Of a stretch of DNA of 64,000 nt, positions 45,313 to 55,837 are shown in pieces. A program made the translations under genes and the position numbers. The DNA comes from Callorhinus ursinus (taxonomy: Eukaryota > Chordata > Mammalia > Carnivora > Otariidae). Within the stretch, counting starts at the first letter, position 1, and each line of letters starts with the position of its first letter. The notes beneath the pieces are model-generated. The model was not told where the DNA came from. It did not search any database and was given only the letters and a program-made list of their open reading frames with translations. The DNA lies in the NCBI RefSeq assembly GCF_003265705.1, contig NW_020313255.1, positions 753,013-817,012 on the forward strand, read 5' to 3'.

Positions 45313-45645
45313 ATTTGAATCAGCATTTCACAGGAAGAGATGTACAAATGGCCAGTAACTCATGGAAAGGTGCCCAGCATCTATAGACGTCCGGGTAATG
45401 CGCATGAAAATCACAGTGAGACACTAGTACATACCCACTGGAACAGCTGAAGTCCAGACTAACAGCACCAACTAGTGGTAAGGACCTGCAGCATTGGCAG
45501 CGCACGGATTTTGTCAGTGGGAGGGTGAGATGATCCAACCACTCAGAGATTCTTTGGGAGATTCTTCTTGAGTTAAGTGTGCATCTGCCCTAAAGCCTCG
45601 CAATTCAACCATCAGGTATGCATCCCGAAGTGAAAACACGTGGCT

Positions 45646-46172
45646 CTATCGGATATCTGTTGCCGTGTAACGAATTGCCACAAGCTTGGCGCTTTAGAGC
45701 AATCCCACCAGTCAGCTCGGAGTTCTGTGGGTCAGAAGTTCTGTGTGGTGTGGGTCTCACAAGACTGAAATCAAAGGCTGGGTTGGGGCTCAGCAGAGGC
45801 TCAGGGAAGAATCGGCTTCCACGCTCATTCAGGTTGTTGACCAAATCCAGGTTTTGCTTTGTAGGAGCCAGGCCCCCACTTCCTTGCTGGTTGTCTCTCC
45901 GCTCCTAGGGCTACCCTCAGTCCTTGGCAGATGCACCCCTGTATTTAAAGCTGGCAACAGAGTCCCTCTCTACCTCCACCGGAGAAAACCCTCTGTTTTT
46001 AACAAAATCGTGTGATTAGATTATTCTCACCCGGACAATCTCCTCTGGCCCCATGATGCAACCTGATGACAGAAGTAATATTTGGTGGCACTCACGAGTC
46101 CCACCATGCCCGAGATGGAGGGGACACCGAGGCCAGATCATCAGGCCAGTCCTAGAATCTGCCTACCACAGT
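45646..46172 (+). repeat. Old interspersed repeat inserted in L1, family not assigned
   Basis: 'atctgttgccgtgtaacg', 'aattgccacaagcttggcgc', 'gttctgtgggtcagaagttc', 'tctcacaagactgaaatcaa', 'ggaagaatcggcttccacgc', 'tcattcaggttgttgacc' and the end 'agaatctgcctaccaca' form a well-known mammalian repeat pattern (tgtaacaaattaccacaaac..., ...tctgtgggtcaggag..., ...gtctgcctacca). I cannot name the family with confidence; an LTR-type repeat is likely. It splits the L1. Confidence 0.6.
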
Positions 46173-47055
46173 CACCAAAAACCTTGTACGAGAATGTTTC
46201 AGGAAGCCTCATTCAGAAGAGCCAGAACACGGAAGCCCATCGAGCATCCGTGGGCAGGTGGGCAGCTCGGCATAAGTGCTGTCTCAGTTCAAGGGATGCA
46301 CTGAGCACTAGAAAGGACCTGTGGGCGCGCCAAGAAGAGTGCAGGGTTCCCACGGGAACACAGCAGCAGTTCTGAACTCAGGATGCAGCGTTCGAGAGCT
46401 GGTGGGTGGACGAGGAGCCGGGCTGGTCTCTGTTGGAGCAGGATTTACGGAGCAGCAGGGGGAGGTGCCGGCATGCCCCACATGCTGAAGGGTTGTCACA
46501 GTGCACTCACGTTAGGCTCCTATGAATACAGGGGTCCCTGTGGAAACAAGCGTCCACACACAGGTCCCTGTGCGCACACTCACCTCCCTGCTCACCAGCT
46601 AAGAGGGCCTGGAAGCTGTGACTCCCCAAGGGCAGTGAGTGCACCCGCATCCAGACCTGGGTGTCCAACGCCATGCCCCATGGGGAGGGACCAGCGCTCC
46701 TTGCAGAAACGCTGACCCTGCAATGGGGGGCGGGAGGTATGCACAAGGAGCCTGGAACAGCTCACGCCGTGCCAGAAAGTAAGGATGTGCTCGCCCGCAA
46801 ATAAACCCACAGTGATGGGGTGTGTTTCCAAGGGGTGGGTCCGCGGTGGGGCCCTGGGACAGAAGAAAATCTGAACGAAGTGTGCACTTACAGTGAATGA
46901 TAATATATCCATATTCAGTGATGAGCCGTACCCACGCACCAAACCAGTGGAAGTCAATAACAGGGAAGTGGGGAGGTGGCATGTGGGACCTCTGTACTAT
47001 CTCTGCTGCTTCTGTGTAAGTCTAAACCTACCCTAAAATAAAATGTTCACTTAAA
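46173..47055 (+). repeat. L1 3'UTR, continuation of the interrupted L1
   Basis: L1 text resumes with 'aaaaaccttgtacgagaatg' and 'tttcaggaagcctcattcag', and finishes at 46,885-47,055 with 'gtgcacttacagtgaatga', 'tccatattcagtgatgagcc' and 'cctaccctaaaataaaatg'. The middle (46,260-46,885) is poorly recognisable and may include non-L1 sequence. Confidence 0.6.
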
Positions 47056-47248
47056 ATCCCCACAACTAGGCTGCAGTCACATGCAGTCACACGGGGCGGG
47101 GTGGGCGGAGAAGGGGGCAGATTCTTAAAATCCAAGCTCCACTTCTGGCAGCTCAAAGCTTCTGCTTATGGGACAAAAATGTGAAAAGGAAACCACACTG
47201 TGGGTTCCAAGGCCTCGCCTTGCCTGCTAAAAACGCTCAGGACAGGGT

Positions 47249-47466
47249 TCGGGTCTGTTTTTATTTTATTTGTTTATTTTAAAGGTTCTATTTATTTGTT
47301 TGTTTGAGAGAGAGCACCCAAGCAGGAGGAGCAGAGGGAGAGAATCTCCAGCGGACTCACGGACTTGGGGCTCCATCCTAGGACCCCGCAATCACGACCT
47401 GAGCGGTAATCAAGATTCGGATGCTCAACGGACTGAGTCGACCAGGCGCCCCTCGGGTCTGCTTTT
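47249..47466 (-). mobile_element. Can-SINE (SINEC), antisense, with TSD
   Basis: The body is 47,263-47,452, ending in 'gactgagtcgaccaggcgcc'. Flanking near-identical TCGGGTCTG(C/T)TTTT duplications lie at 47,249-47,262 and 47,453-47,466. It is moderately diverged. Confidence 0.92.
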
Positions 47467-47607
47467 AAAACTGTCCTCTTGGGTCGCACTGAGAGCGTCC
47501 TCAGTCCACTTGGTCTCTGCGCAGGACGGGGAGTTACGTGTGCCCACGTGGTCATCCTCGTAGTGGGGGCTCAGCTCCACCCTGGGGTAATGCCTTCCCT
47601 GTCTCTA

Positions 47608-47820
47608 CTTAACTTTTTTTAAAAATTATTGTTTTTAATTGTGGTAAAATACATGTAGCAAAATTTACCGTCTTCACCGCTTTTAAGGGCACAGTCCGGG
47701 GATGTCCATGCACTCACACCGTTGTGCACCCGTCCCTCTGTCCATCCCCTCCGCCCGTCCCCAGAACACGGTCATCTTCCCAGACTGGACTCTGTCCCGT
47801 TACACACGATCCCCCCTCCC
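47608..47820 (-). repeat. L1 3' end (antisense)
   Basis: 'ttaattgtggtaaaatacat', 'gtagcaaaatttaccgtctt', 'caccgcttttaagggcacag' and 'cactcacaccgttgtgcacc' are the antisense L1 3' terminus. It runs into a poly-C tract. Confidence 0.75.
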
Positions 47821-47893
47821 CCCCCCCCCCCCCCCCCCCCCCTCCCCCCCGCCCTCCTGCCCCCCGCCCCTCCCCCAGTCCGCAGCCCCCCCC
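47811..47893. repeat. Poly-C/CT tract
   Basis: More than 60 of about 83 bases are C, including a run of at least 20. It joins two antisense L1 3' ends. Polyproline open frames across it are artefacts. Confidence 0.8.
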
Positions 47894-47924
47894 CCTTGAA
47901 TTTCTTTCTCCCCCTCCCTTTATT

Positions 47925-48605
47925 GTGGTCAACAACACATAACATCGCCGTCTGTGATCTCGACCCTTTTGAAGTTTTGCGGTTCAGTGCTGCTAAGTGG
48001 TCGGCCACCATCCGTCTGCAGGACTTGTCCTCCGGCGAAGAAGAAACTGGTCCCCGCAAGACAGCAGCTCCCTTCCCTGTGTCTGTGGGTCCCATTGCCC
48101 CAGGGCGTCACGGGAGCAGACCCTGCCGCATTTGTCCTTCTGCGTCCGGCTGTTCTCACGGAGCACGGTGTCCTCCCTCACGGAGCACTGGGTCGGGGAT
48201 TCCTGCCTTCTAAGGCTGAGCCACGCTCCACACTGTGGACGGACCACGTTTGCTTGCCCATTTAACCACTGACAGACATCTGGGCCGCCGCTACGCCTTG
48301 GCTGTTGTGAATAGTGCTGCTGTGGGTGTGGGGTTCCAATGTCTCTTCCGGACCTTGCCTTGAAGTCTTTTGTGTGTACACCAAGAGAAGAATCGCTGGG
48401 TCATATGGTAACTCTGATTTTTATTTTCTGAGGTCACTGCACACTCTGTCCTCAGCCACCGCAGGCGGTCCTGCCCGTTCCTGCCAGCCGTGCCCGGGGC
48501 TCCCACTCGCATGCTCGCCAACGCAGTCTCTGAGTTTTGATAGCATCCTCATGGGTGGGAAGGGGTGTCTCACTGTGGTTCTACTTAGAGCGTCTGGAAT
48601 CCAGC
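47925..48605 (-). repeat. L1 3' end (antisense), second copy
   Basis: 'ttattgtggtcaacaacaca' restarts the same L1 terminus seen at 47,630, so this is a separate insertion. It continues with 'cttctaaggctgagccacgc', 'catttaaccactgacagaca', 'gctgttgtgaatagtgctgc', 'gaatcgctgggtcatatgg' and 'ctcatgggtgggaaggggtg', the antisense order of L1 3'UTR and ORF2 end. Confidence 0.8.
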
Positions 48606-48649
48606 TCTCATAACTGTCCCAACGGCCTTCGGTGCTGACTCCCTGGGAC

Positions 48650-49375
48650 CTGGGCTGCTTTGGGGTGGCTGGTTCTTCTCATCATGCGTCACCTTCTCCT
48701 GCTTCTGTGTATGTCTGCTCCTTTGGCTTGGATGCCAGACATTGAGTTTTGCCTTGTCGGATGCTGGGTGTTTTGCATTTCTGTCAATCTTGAGCTTGGT
48801 TCTGGGGATGCGGGTGCGTTCCTGGGAACAGTGTGTTCCTTCCAACGCTGGCTTTTCTAGTTGGGTAGGGGGCCCAGTCTGGGGTAGTAACTCCGCACCA
48901 CAGAGGCAAGCCCTTCCTAAGAGCTCAACCTAAACCCTGCAAACTAAGAGTCTCTGGTCTGGTCGCCGGGAGCCAACTGTGGGTTGGGGAGTGGTTCCCT
49001 CTAAGGCAGATGCTTCCTCACCGGCCCCGGGCATGCCCTCCCAGCCAGCGCTGGCCAGTCCCCGACTGAGTGCTGTGGACGGCCAGCGCTCTTGGTGGCT
49101 CTCCCCTCACTCACACTCCCTCATATGAACTCTAGCCCCCTGGCCCCCAGACTCTCACCCAGGCATCCCAGGCATCCGTTCCAGGCCATGGAAACCCCCC
49201 TGAGACAGTGAGCTGGACAGGTGTCGGGTGCACCCCATGTCCCCCCATCTCTCAGGGGTCACTGTCCCGTGTCACCTAGCATCCAGCCTTACAAGCTGTT
49301 GCTTCATGCTTTTTGTTTGTCTGGTTTTGTTTTGGGTTTTGGTTGTTTCAGGTGGGAGGGTAAACTCTCCATCTC
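48650..49375 (-). repeat. Old L1 3'UTR (L1ME-like), antisense
   Basis: 'ttggatgccagacattgag', 'ttttgccttgtcggatgctg', 'cttgagcttggttctgggg', 'ccacagaggcaagcccttcc' and 'gttgtttcaggtgggagggt' follow the antisense 3'UTR of old L1M elements, as I recall it. The subfamily is tentative. Confidence 0.6.
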
Positions 49376-49389
49376 AGCTGGAAGGGGCA

Positions 49390-49865
49390 GTTTCCTAGAG
49401 TAATGGAGATGTCCCACGGCTGGTGCTGCATGTGACCACACATGGCACTCAATGGACAAAACTCTGAACTCCCACGACCCAGCAACCCCACCTCTGAGTA
49501 AACACCCAGCAGCATCAGAAACAGGATCACAGAGGCCTCCAGCTCCACGTGGCAGCGTCACTCACGGCAGCCACCACGTGGAAGCAACCCAAGGGGCCAT
49601 CGATGGAGGAACAGCTACCTGAGACAACGAGAACAATAACAATAGTGTAACGGTAACAATGACAATAATATAACAGTAACAATAACGGTAATGGTAATAT
49701 AATATAACAGTAACGATAATATAATCATAATGACAATATCATCCAGGCTTAAAAAGGAAGGGAATTATGACTCCTGCCACCTTGTGGATGAACCTTGAGG
49801 ACACCGCCCAGTGCATATGCCACAAAAGGACAAATCCTGTAGGGTTCCACTCACACTTAGTGTGA
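49390..49865 (+). repeat. L1 3' end (sense) interrupted by a microsatellite
   Basis: 'cccacgacccagcaacccc', 'gtggaagcaacccaagggg', 'ccatcgatggaggaacagc', 'gtggatgaaccttgagga', 'cacaaaaggacaaatcctg' and 'tagggttccactcacactta' are L1 3' region. The family's A-rich segment is expanded into the repeat at 49,625-49,745. Confidence 0.75.
49625..49745 (+). repeat. Degenerate (TAACAA/TAATAA)n microsatellite
   Basis: About 120 bp of TAACAAT, AATAATA and GTAACGG variants in loose tandem, a large AT-rich island in GC-rich surroundings. Confidence 0.85.
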
Positions 49866-50288
49866 CAGTTAATTTGGGTGTCACCGTGACTGGGCCACGG
49901 GGTGCCCAATATTTGGCGACAGTGTTCTGGCTGTTTCTGCCAGAGGATTTTTGGCTGAGATTAACATTTCAATCAGTAGCCGGAGTAAAGTAGATGTGGG
50001 GAGGCTTCGTCCAGACGACCTGAACAGAACAAAAAGGCTGACCCTCCCTGAGCGAGAGAGCGTTCCTCCTTCCTGCCTGCCCTGGACTGGGACACCGACT
50101 TTTTCCTGCCTTCCGACTCCGCGTGAAACCCTGGTTCCTCTCGCGCCTTGTTCCTGCCCACGCACGCGCCCTGCAGATCCGCGGACTGGTCCGCCCTCAT
50201 CCTTGCAGGCGTCAGCTGCTTTAAAAAGTGTATCGTCTACCTACCTCCGATTGGTTCTAATTCTCTGCAGAAACGGACCGACACAGTG
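49866..50288 (+). repeat. Interspersed repeat inserted in L1 3'UTR, family not assigned
   Basis: 'gttaatttgggtgtcaccg', 'tgactgggccacggggtgcc', 'caatatttggcgacagtg', 'tttttggctgagattaacat', 'ttcaatcagtagccggagta', 'cctgaacagaacaaaaaggc', 'ttttcctgccttccgactcc' and the end 'ctgcagaaacggaccgacac' form a recognisable mammalian repeat (...gtgtcaacttgactgggcc..., ...gatgagattaacatttaaatc..., ...tctctggagaaccctgacta). I do not name the family with confidence. Confidence 0.6.
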
Positions 50289-50317
50289 ATGGCCCCAGAG
50301 TGGGAGACCCACAGACG

Positions 50318-50386
50318 AAGGGGGCGGGGCTGAGGGAGGGGGCGGGGCGGGGCTAGGAGGGGCGGGGCTGGAGGAGGGGACAGGCC
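50318..50386 (+). promoter_or_regulatory. GC-box cluster / G-rich tract in L1 3'UTR
   Basis: Four GGGGCGGGG boxes (50,321-50,329, two overlapping in 50,338-50,352, and 50,359-50,367) lie in 69 bp, followed by CpG-rich DNA. The position corresponds to the G-rich polypurine tract of the L1 3'UTR, because L1 sequence flanks it on both sides. SP/KLF binding or quadruplex formation is inference. Confidence 0.45.
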
Positions 50387-50409
50387 CGGGTGTAACCTGA
50401 CAAGAGTCC

Positions 50410-50545
50410 GGTGCGGGAAGATGACCACGTGCCGGGGACCGACGGAGGGGACGGAGCACAGCAGTGTGAACGCACGCACGCCCCCGGACTGTGCACTTAA
50501 AAGCAGTGAAGACGGTAAATGTTGTGTCCTGTGTATCTTGCCACA
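50410..50545 (+). repeat. L1 3' terminus (sense)
   Basis: 'gactgtgcacttaaaagcag', 'tgaagacggtaaatgttgtg' and 'tcctgtgtatcttgccacaa' match the L1 terminus. It completes the element begun at 49,390. Confidence 0.65.
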
Positions 50546-53500
50546 AGCGTTGCGCTGAACACCTCGGCTCTGCGGGGAGAGGCCACAGTGCGCCGCAGCC
50601 ACGGGCCACAGGCCGGGGCCAGAAATCACTGCTGCTGTGGCCACAAGTGCCTGTCGGCCGTGGGACGCTGCTGCAGAGGTTGATGGCCTCTGTGACCGTG
50701 ACCTTGCTTGCCAGCTGCAACAGACTCAGATTCCCAGCAAGACTGGCGGCTCTGCCCCCCCCACCCCCCCCCCCCCCCCCCAGGAGCTGTAAGGCTTCTT
50801 TCATAGCTCATTGCTCAAAGCCATTTTGTTCCCAAAAGGCTGCCTCCTGGAGCCCTTTGTCTCCCTGTCCCCTCTGCACGGGACACTCTTCAAGGCTGCG
50901 GCTCACCTGTGGCCCCAGTACTGCTTTTTTCCATCACTGTGGGAAGGCCCCTGTGGGTCTCCACCTGAGAGTTCCAGAGATCTAGAGCCAGTCCCGCCAG
51001 AGGGTGCATGATCTACTGTCCGTGTGGAGTCTCCCTGCCAGCAGCAAAGCCGGGGGGCAAACTGCGTCCTGGGGAAGCATTCAGCAAGCCTGGGCTCGAG
51101 TATCCAACACCACCAGGCACCTGCGGGGAGTGCCGGGGCCAGCCTCCTGCCCTTGCTGCTCCCACCGTGTCCCCCTGGCACAGTCAGCAGACAGTGAGTG
51201 CTATCACAGAGTGAGCGGACAGAGGAGAGCAGCTACAAGGGCCAGCGCCAGAGGGCCGGGGCCCTGGGCTTCCGCCTGAGGCCTGACACGGAATTGCTTC
51301 CAGCGATTTTGAGATCCAGCCAGCCGGCCGCTTGCAGGTGGTGGGGCCTCAGGCAGAGACCCTGAGCTCAGGCAGTGGTCTGGCAAGGATCGAGGGTGAA
51401 GCCTCTCAGGTGAACTCCCTGGGAAGGTGCCCTGGCCCTTTGCGGTGGAGAGGGGGTGGTCCATGTGCAAAGGGCAGGTTCTCACAAGCAGAAGGAACTG
51501 GCCTTGGCTTTCTGGACGCCCCCCATCCCCCTAACTCCCGCCCCCCCCCAGCCCCGCACATCTTAAACAGCTTTGGCAAGAAATGACACAGAGGGCTGCC
51601 CTGTACAGTTGCACAGGTTGTTAGGGGGATGTGTCTGGTCATACGTGTCCCACACTCGGGGCCCCAGGGCTGCCCAAAGCCTTGTCTAGGGTTGGAGTGG
51701 CCCTGGCTCTGCCCACCAGCGCTTGGACATTTCCAGGGCCTGGGGCCTGGCCCACGTGGTGGAGCACCGCCACCCAGTGGAAAGTAGGTGAACTGCATGG
51801 GGCTGGGCCCGCCTGCTCATTGCAGATTGCCTGGGAGGGGGAGCAGGGTCTGTGGCAACTAACCAGGCTGAGAACCCTCCGCCTAGGTGTCCAGAAGGGG
51901 GTCCCTCAGAGGCTCTGCTCGGGGCCTTCCCTGCCCCACCCTCTTCCTCCGGGCCTGAAGGGACAGGAATGGACAAGCCTCCCTGTCTTGACCCTCAAGG
52001 CAGGAAGGCCTTGGTGCCCCTGAGCGCCAGGCCCCATATCTGGGGTGTGGGCAAAGACATGACCGTGTGCTGAAGGCCTTGCTCCCAGGGAGCCCCCTAG
52101 CATGGAGATGGGAGCCAAACGGCCTGTAAGCCCCTAACCCTTCTCCAGGGGCCTGGTCCCAGAGGTCAGCAGACGGCAGGGGTGGGCACAGGGCTTCTTG
52201 GGATAGCCCGGGTGCCCCTGCAAGCAGCCCAGATGGCTAGGGTCAGCAAGGGAGGCTAGAGACCATCAGGGACTTCCTCTGTCCCCTCGGGTCAACAGCA
52301 GCAGGGCCTCCAGCCAGACTGGGTCCCAAGTGCGGACGTGCTCTGGACACAAGTCCTGGCCCCTCTGTGGCCCCCGTGTGCACCACGTCCGCCGGCGTAG
52401 CACGTGGCTCGGGCCAGCGCGGTTCGAGCTGCAGCCCTGGCCCCACTGGACGGGGAGTCAGGCCCAGCTGCGCCCAGCAATGGTGAGGGGCCTTGCTGGA
52501 GGCAGCCCATGCCTGGGCTGGGCCGCCTCTGCTCCGTGGCCACAGGCCCCCGCCAGCACCAACAGGAGGGACTCTCACAGCCAGACACTGGCCGAGCGCT
52601 GCCCACAGAGGGGGCACAGCTGTCACCTGATCCTAGGTGACGTCCCATAGCAGAGCCAGGACGTGCGCCCCAGGACCCCGCTCCCCTTGTTCTCCATGAT
52701 TCAAATGATCGGCTAGCCCCTCTGCACACCCCTGCCCCAACCACCCAGAAGGAGAAGAACCTGTGGCTCCCTGACAAGGGCTCTGGGTGCCTTCTTGCAG
52801 CACGTGTCACTGGGACAGGAGCCTGCATGAGCACAATGCCCGGGGGGTGTGGCCACCAAGACCCTGCTGCCCGAGGCTCTGCGCTATTCTTTGTCAGGTC
52901 CCCCCCAAGGCCCGTCGTCCATTCCCACCGAGACAGGGACTCCCTGCCCTGGCCTCACACTGGCACCCTCCAGGAGCTTCCAAAGTCCCCACCGCCCAGC
53001 CCCTGACCCTAGAGTCAGCTTCCCCAGGTACCAGGACTGAGAAACTTCTCTGTAGGTTGGTGGGTTTGTTCGGGAAATGGGAATAATTAGCCCCCTGCCT
53101 TTACACAGTTAAAGTGCGCAGGAGCTTGAGAGCCTTTCAGACAAGTCCTCAGCCAGCCACAGGGGCGCTCAGGAGACACCCCTGCCCCGTTCACAGAAGG
53201 GAAGCCTGAGGCCCCAGACAGACCTGTCCAAAGCCTGCTGCTGATGGGGCGGAGCCCCCGCCTGCAGCCCTTGGACCTGGGCCGCCGGGTGTGTGGGGGA
53301 GGGGCAGAGCAACATCACTTCCAACCCAGGGCTAAGTGCTGGGGGATAGTCACACCCAACTTTGGGTTTACTATGCTGGGGAGATGGGGGACAGCTGTGT
53401 CCTTACTCCCAGCAAGCCCCAGAGGACCAGCTGTGTCCCCTCCAAAGTCCCCACTTGCTCCTGTGTCCTCCTAGGCAGTGGCAGGGAGGGAGAGGGTCTT

Positions 53501-54004
53501 GGGCGTTTTGCCTGAGGTGAGAAAAAATGGGGGTTCTGCCGCAGCCTGGGTGTGGCTCTGCTGACGGGGCTGAGGTTGGGCCTGGCCACCCCTCCTCAGG
53601 CTGGGCAGTCCTCCGGCAGATTTCATGCCACACTCCGTGGGCAGAAGGTCCCAGGAGACTTGGCTGCTCTGGGTCACCCCCCTCACCAGCCCCAAATCCT
53701 GCAAGTCTGCGCTTAGGAGGGAGTGGGGGGTTTGTGGATGAGGCCCACCACCGCCGCCACCTCATCCTGACCCAGTGCACTCTGCGTCCACCAGAGGGCA
53801 GCTGGGGCCTGGGGTGGGGTCTCTGGGCAGGGGCAGGGTGCTGGCTTGGCTGGGTCCTCTCAGTTTCGTCCTCAGGGTGATGTGAAGGGTCCCCTGTCCC
53901 CACACCCCCATGGCTGACCCTGTATCCTTGTGGGGAAACCTGCCAAGGCCCCCACACCACCCCCCCAGGTAGTGGTACCTGCAGCCACCTCCTCAAATGT
54001 GTTA
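50546..54004. other. Unique GC-rich segment, no gene seen
   Basis: Single-copy DNA with a poly-C tract at 50,755-50,781 and an antisense MIR scrap near 53,190-53,245. Open frames up to about 200 codons lack domains. A CTCF-like site is listed separately. Confidence 0.5.
53788..53802 (+). promoter_or_regulatory. CTCF-like site
   Basis: CCACCAGAGGGCAGC agrees at every position with the CTCF core consensus (CCASYAGRKGGCRSY), and the upstream TGCGT is compatible with the extended motif. It lies in unique DNA outside SINEs. Occupancy is not shown by sequence alone. Confidence 0.5.
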
Positions 54005-54219
54005 TAATCAAGACAAACTTTTTTTTTTAAGATTTTATTTATTTATTTGACAGAGAGAGACAGCAAGAGAGGGAACACCAGCAGGGAGAGTGGCAGAGGG
54101 AGACGCAGACCGAGCAGGGAGCCCGATGCGGGGCTCGATCCCAGGACCCTGAGATCATGACCCGAACCGAAGGCAGACGCTTCACGACTGAGCCGCCCAG
54201 GCGCCCTAATCAAGACAAA
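54005..54219 (-). mobile_element. Can-SINE (SINEC), antisense, young, exact 13-bp TSD
   Basis: TAATCAAGACAAA is duplicated at 54,005-54,017 and 54,207-54,219. Full length: reversed poly(A), 'aagattttatttatttattt', (GA)n, 'gagcccgatgcggggctcga' and the reversed head 'actgagccgcccaggcgccc'. Near-consensus sequence and exact TSD suggest a comparatively recent insertion. Confidence 0.95.
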
Positions 54220-55591
54220 GAAGTGCTGATCCCAAGTGTACAGTGGTGGGTTGTAGAGGCGAGCTCCCCCAGGGAAGCCCCTGTCTGTGACCCTCTCCAC
54301 CCTTGCTGCATATTCCCAGAGGGGCCCGAGCGCGAGCCAGCACCTTGTCAGCAACAATTGCGGGATTGCTGATCCTTTAGGCACAAGCGCCTGCCCCTCC
54401 TGGTCCCTGTTGCTCTGGGCCTCGGTTTCCTAATCTGACAGATGGGGGGCGGGGCGGGGAGAACGTTAGCTCTCACGCGGCAGGCAGAGCTCCCTCGAAT
54501 CACAGTCCAGAACCCCCGAGGCCAGGTGGCCTGCACCACTGCCCCCACCGCGTCACCCCTACCAGCCTCCCCTCGCCCCTGCACAGTGCCTGGAGGGGCG
54601 GCTGGGCGCAGGCAGGAAGGCGGGCAGAGGGGAGCGTTTCCGCAGAGACCCTGCAGCCCGGCGGGTGCAGGCCTGATAAGGGCCCACATGGCCAGCTGCA
54701 CGTCCGCCTTTTGTCCCCAGCCCCGGTCAGCCTTTCCTGCTGGGGCGGGAGGACCAGCGCCCGGCGGCGGCCCTCCTCCCCCTCCCCCTCCTCTCCGCCC
54801 CTGTGCTCAGGGGCCTGGGGGAGTTTGAGGCCCCGGGCGGCAAGGGCTCCAGGACCAGCCCGGCCTGGGCCCAGGCACCTGGACCAAGCGGCCCACAGCC
54901 GCCGAGGCTTCCTTCCTGCCCAGCTCCCCGCCTCGACCAGGGCTCTGTCTCAGCTCTCGGGAAGTGGGGAAGTGGGTTCCCAGCCCTCCCAGCGCCTCTG
55001 AGCTCAGCGCTCCGGTGGCTCAGGCCTATCTCAGGCGCCCTCAGGTACAGATGCTGCCCATGTCCCCACTTGGGGTCCCCCTGTGTGCTGCCCCCCGGGG
55101 ACCCACCCCCCAGGCTACTCTACCCGTCATCTGTCCTGAGATGACCTGGTCATCACGAGTCTGACAATGGGCAGAGAGAGGACCTTCAGCCATACCCCCA
55201 CTGCCCACAGCGACCAAGACTCTTGGCCACACAGCAAGCCTGGTGAACTGGGCTGAGGGAGAGTTCCTCCAGCCCCAGAAGGGGTCTCTCCCACCCCCAT
55301 GGACTCCAGGAGTTGCCCTTGGCTGAGGAAGGGGTGGGCGGTGGGCCACACGGGCGCTGCAGAAGGAGCCCGGGAGGCCTGGGGCCACACCGTGCCCCCG
55401 ATGTCTATTTCTGGAGCCCAGGCGGAGGGCTTGAGCCCAGAAGATGTGCCCTCCTGTGCTGGGGTCCCCCCGAACGTGGCCCCACATCTCATGGGGTTAG
55501 TAAGAGCCAATCCCCAGATGCCTTCCAGGCCATCAGCAGGGCCCAGTGGGCAGCCGCTCGCGGAGGCTCAGGCAGCACCACCGTGCTCCCT
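54220..55591. other. Unique GC-rich segment, no gene seen
   Basis: Single-copy DNA with a MIR-like phrase at about 54,415-54,450 ('cctcggtttcctaatctg') and a moderately CpG-rich stretch (54,600-54,900). No exon is recognised. Confidence 0.5.
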
Positions 55592-55837
55592 GCGGGGCAT
55601 TTCTTTTTTTTTTTTTTTTTTTTTTGNNNNNNNNNNNNNNNNNNNNNNNNNNNNNNNNNNNNNNNNNNNNNNNNNNNNNNNNNNNNNNNNNNNNNNNNNN
55701 NNNNNNNNNNNNNNNNNNNNNNNNNNGCAGGGAGCCCGATGCGGGACTCGATCCCGGGACTCCAGGATCATGACCTGAGCCGAAGGCAGTCGCTTAACCA
55801 ACTGAGCCACCCAGGTGCCCGTCGCGGGGCATTTCTT
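55592..55837 (-). mobile_element. Can-SINE (SINEC), antisense, split by assembly gap
   Basis: GCGGGGCATTTCTT is duplicated exactly at 55,592-55,605 and 55,824-55,837. The reversed tail (poly-T, 55,604-55,625) runs into the N gap; the head side is intact ('cgatgcgggactcgatcccg', 'ccaactgagccacccagg'). The TSD shows that the SINE landed at the edge of an antisense L1 3' end. Confidence 0.92.
55627..55726. other. Assembly gap (100 N)
   Basis: Exactly 100 Ns directly after a run of about 20 T in the SINE tail. A round 100 usually marks a gap of unknown size, so true spacing here is not known. Confidence 0.97.

Larger units (their letters stand above)
42815..45645 (+). mobile_element. Decayed L1: ORF2 (reverse transcriptase region onward)
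   Basis: Plus-strand L1 ORF2 is readable from 'gtgaaaccaaaagctggtta' through 'ccaggaatgcaaggttggtt', 'gaaagcatttgacaaaattc', 'ggaagacatgatcctatagg', 'tacatttctattggctaata', 'gatagcatggtactggtgg', 'agcaccagccatacaagaa' and 'ttctactcatcagaagatac'. ORF1 and the 5'UTR are absent, so the copy is 5'-truncated. Multiple frameshifts and stops break ORF2; no frame exceeds about 100 codons. Two SINEs are inserted in it, and a 59-bp foreign segment appears to lie within it at about 43,085-43,143. It could be an L1MA/carnivore L1; the subfamily is not assigned. Confidence 0.88.

Noticed and set aside
47722..48213. Polyproline-encoding frames
   Set aside because: They are translation of a poly-C tract between two antisense L1 ends.
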